From NCBI RefSeq assembly GCF_037023725.1, contig NZ_CP146077.1, positions 1,091,001 to 1,155,000 of the forward strand: 64,000 bases of DNA, given 5' to 3'. Numbering within the stretch: the stretch's first letter is position 1; the number at the start of each line of letters is the position of its first letter. Shown piece after piece: positions 63,400-64,000 of this stretch. The position numbers and the translations under genes were made by a program. The notes beneath the pieces are model-generated. The model had not been told where the DNA came from. It did not search any database and saw nothing but the letters and a program-made list of their open reading frames with translations. This DNA comes from Pseudomonas bubulae. GTDB taxonomy: Bacteria; Pseudomonadota; Gammaproteobacteria; Pseudomonadales; Pseudomonadaceae.

Positions 63400-64000
63400 C
63401 TAAGTAGTGCTATCCGAAAGATCTGAAATTGCCAGGTGAAGGAAAGTTGCTGCAAATTTTTCGGGAAGTAACGGCGGGCTGACGATCTCGCCCTGGATCA
63501 GTTCGCAACCTGCCTGCGCCAGGAAAATCTGTTGTTCCCGGTTTTGAACACCGTCGGCAATGATGGTGAAGTGCATGCTGTGCCCCAGCGCGATGATGGC
63601 ATGCACGATGGCAGCATCATGGGGGTCGTCGGGCAAGCCATGTACAAATGACGGGTCGATTTTCAACGTGTCCAACGGCAAGCGCTTCAGGTAACTGAGG
63701 GACGAGTTGCCAGTACCAAAATTGTCGATGGACAGTTTTACTCCCAGTTGTTTGAGCCGATGCAGGGCATCAAATGCCGCTTCGGTCTGGCCGGTGAGAA
63801 AAGTTTCGGTGATTTTCAGTTTCAGGCTCTCGGGTTTGAGCTTGCAGGTTTCGAGCAGTTGCTGGATGTGCGCCATCAGCCCCGGCTGGTGTAATTGGGC
63901 GCTGGCAAGGTTGACCGAGATGGGTCCAAAGGGCTTGTACAGTTGATTCCATGAGCACAGTTGCTGGCACGCACGCTCGAGCATCCAGTCACCAATTTGA
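63400..64000 (-). CDS. EAL-domain protein, C-terminal part, degenerate active site, runs off the window
   Basis: The frame is open through the window end (QIGDWMLERACQQL), so the start lies beyond 64000; the visible part is the C-terminal two thirds of an EAL domain. Conserved Asn (SVNLASAQL), Glu (KITETF), Lys (LKIDPSF) and Gln (LIQGE) are present, but DDFGTG reads DNFGTG and AEGVE reads ADGVQ, altering two metal ligands. Weak or no c-di-GMP phosphodiesterase activity is likely; a binding or scaffold role is possible. Confidence 0.85.
   Translation of the reverse strand, partial: QIGDWMLERACQQLCSWNQLYKPFGPISVNLASAQLHQPGLMAHIQQLLETCKLKPESLKLKITETFLTGQTEAAFDALHRLKQLGVKLSIDNFGTGNSSLSYLKRLPLDTLKIDPSFVHGLPDDPHDAAIVHAIIALGHSMHFTIIADGVQNREQQIFLAQAGCELIQGEIVSPPLLPEKFAATFLHLAISDLSDSTT

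Overview
The window is a piece of a Pseudomonas chromosome, most like the P. fluorescens lineage. Supporting signs are the gene sets (metK/tkt/epd/pgk/fba, bioBFHCD, pqqFABCDE, davBA, an RsmY-type sRNA with a GacA box), a GC-rich backbone, and a dozen copies of a typical Pseudomonas REP palindrome (core GGGAGCGGGCTTGCTCGCGA) between genes. The species cannot be fixed from the sequence alone.

Layout. 1-6 kb: end of a DMT-family exporter, a MAPEG protein, murein transglycosylase MltA, a lipid-anchored class II cytochrome c, a DUF1090 protein, metK, and an ArsR-methyltransferase fusion upstream of metK. 6-12 kb: central carbon genes tkt, epd, pgk, a small lipoprotein and fba. 12-17.6 kb: a leftward iron-uptake locus (FecI sigma, FecR anti-sigma, TonB-dependent transducer, PepSY protein, small membrane protein). 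17.8-29.5 kb: a DnaQ-like exonuclease coupled to a cNMP/CBS/DUF294 protein, a receiver-only response regulator, glcB, an ACT-domain regulator, rarD, srkA, a Tat-exported PhoX-type phosphatase and modE. 29.5-35 kb: comF diverging from the biotin operon bioBFHCD, with a BirA operator inside the comF start. 35-42 kb: two ~600-residue acyl-CoA dehydrogenases, an RsmY-like sRNA, a LysR regulator, a class III aminotransferase and a Pmp3 peptide. 42-50 kb: the leftward PQQ cluster pqqF-pqqA-pqqB-pqqC-pqqD-pqqE plus an S9 peptidase; pqqA encodes only 24 residues. 50-54 kb: lysine catabolism davB-davA with an Lrp regulator, and a Fic protein with paired palindromes in its promoter.

54,546-63,339: an integrative element of about 8.7 kb in the 3' end of a tRNA(CAT) gene, bounded by a perfect 50-bp direct repeat. 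It carries a tyrosine recombinase, a coupled unknown gene, an AlpA-type regulator, two small unknown genes, a P4-like primase-helicase, a group of very small genes (two with in-frame stops), and three A/T-rich leftward cargo genes, two of them lipoproteins. No capsid, tail, conjugation or known defence gene is visible, so it looks like a satellite or mobilisable island. Right of the tRNA is the C-terminal part of a degenerate EAL protein that runs off the window.

The least explained parts are the element's cargo and decaying small genes, the ArsR-methyltransferase/metK unit with its near-perfect palindrome, and the Fic promoter palindromes. I found no clear, complete new multi-gene system.
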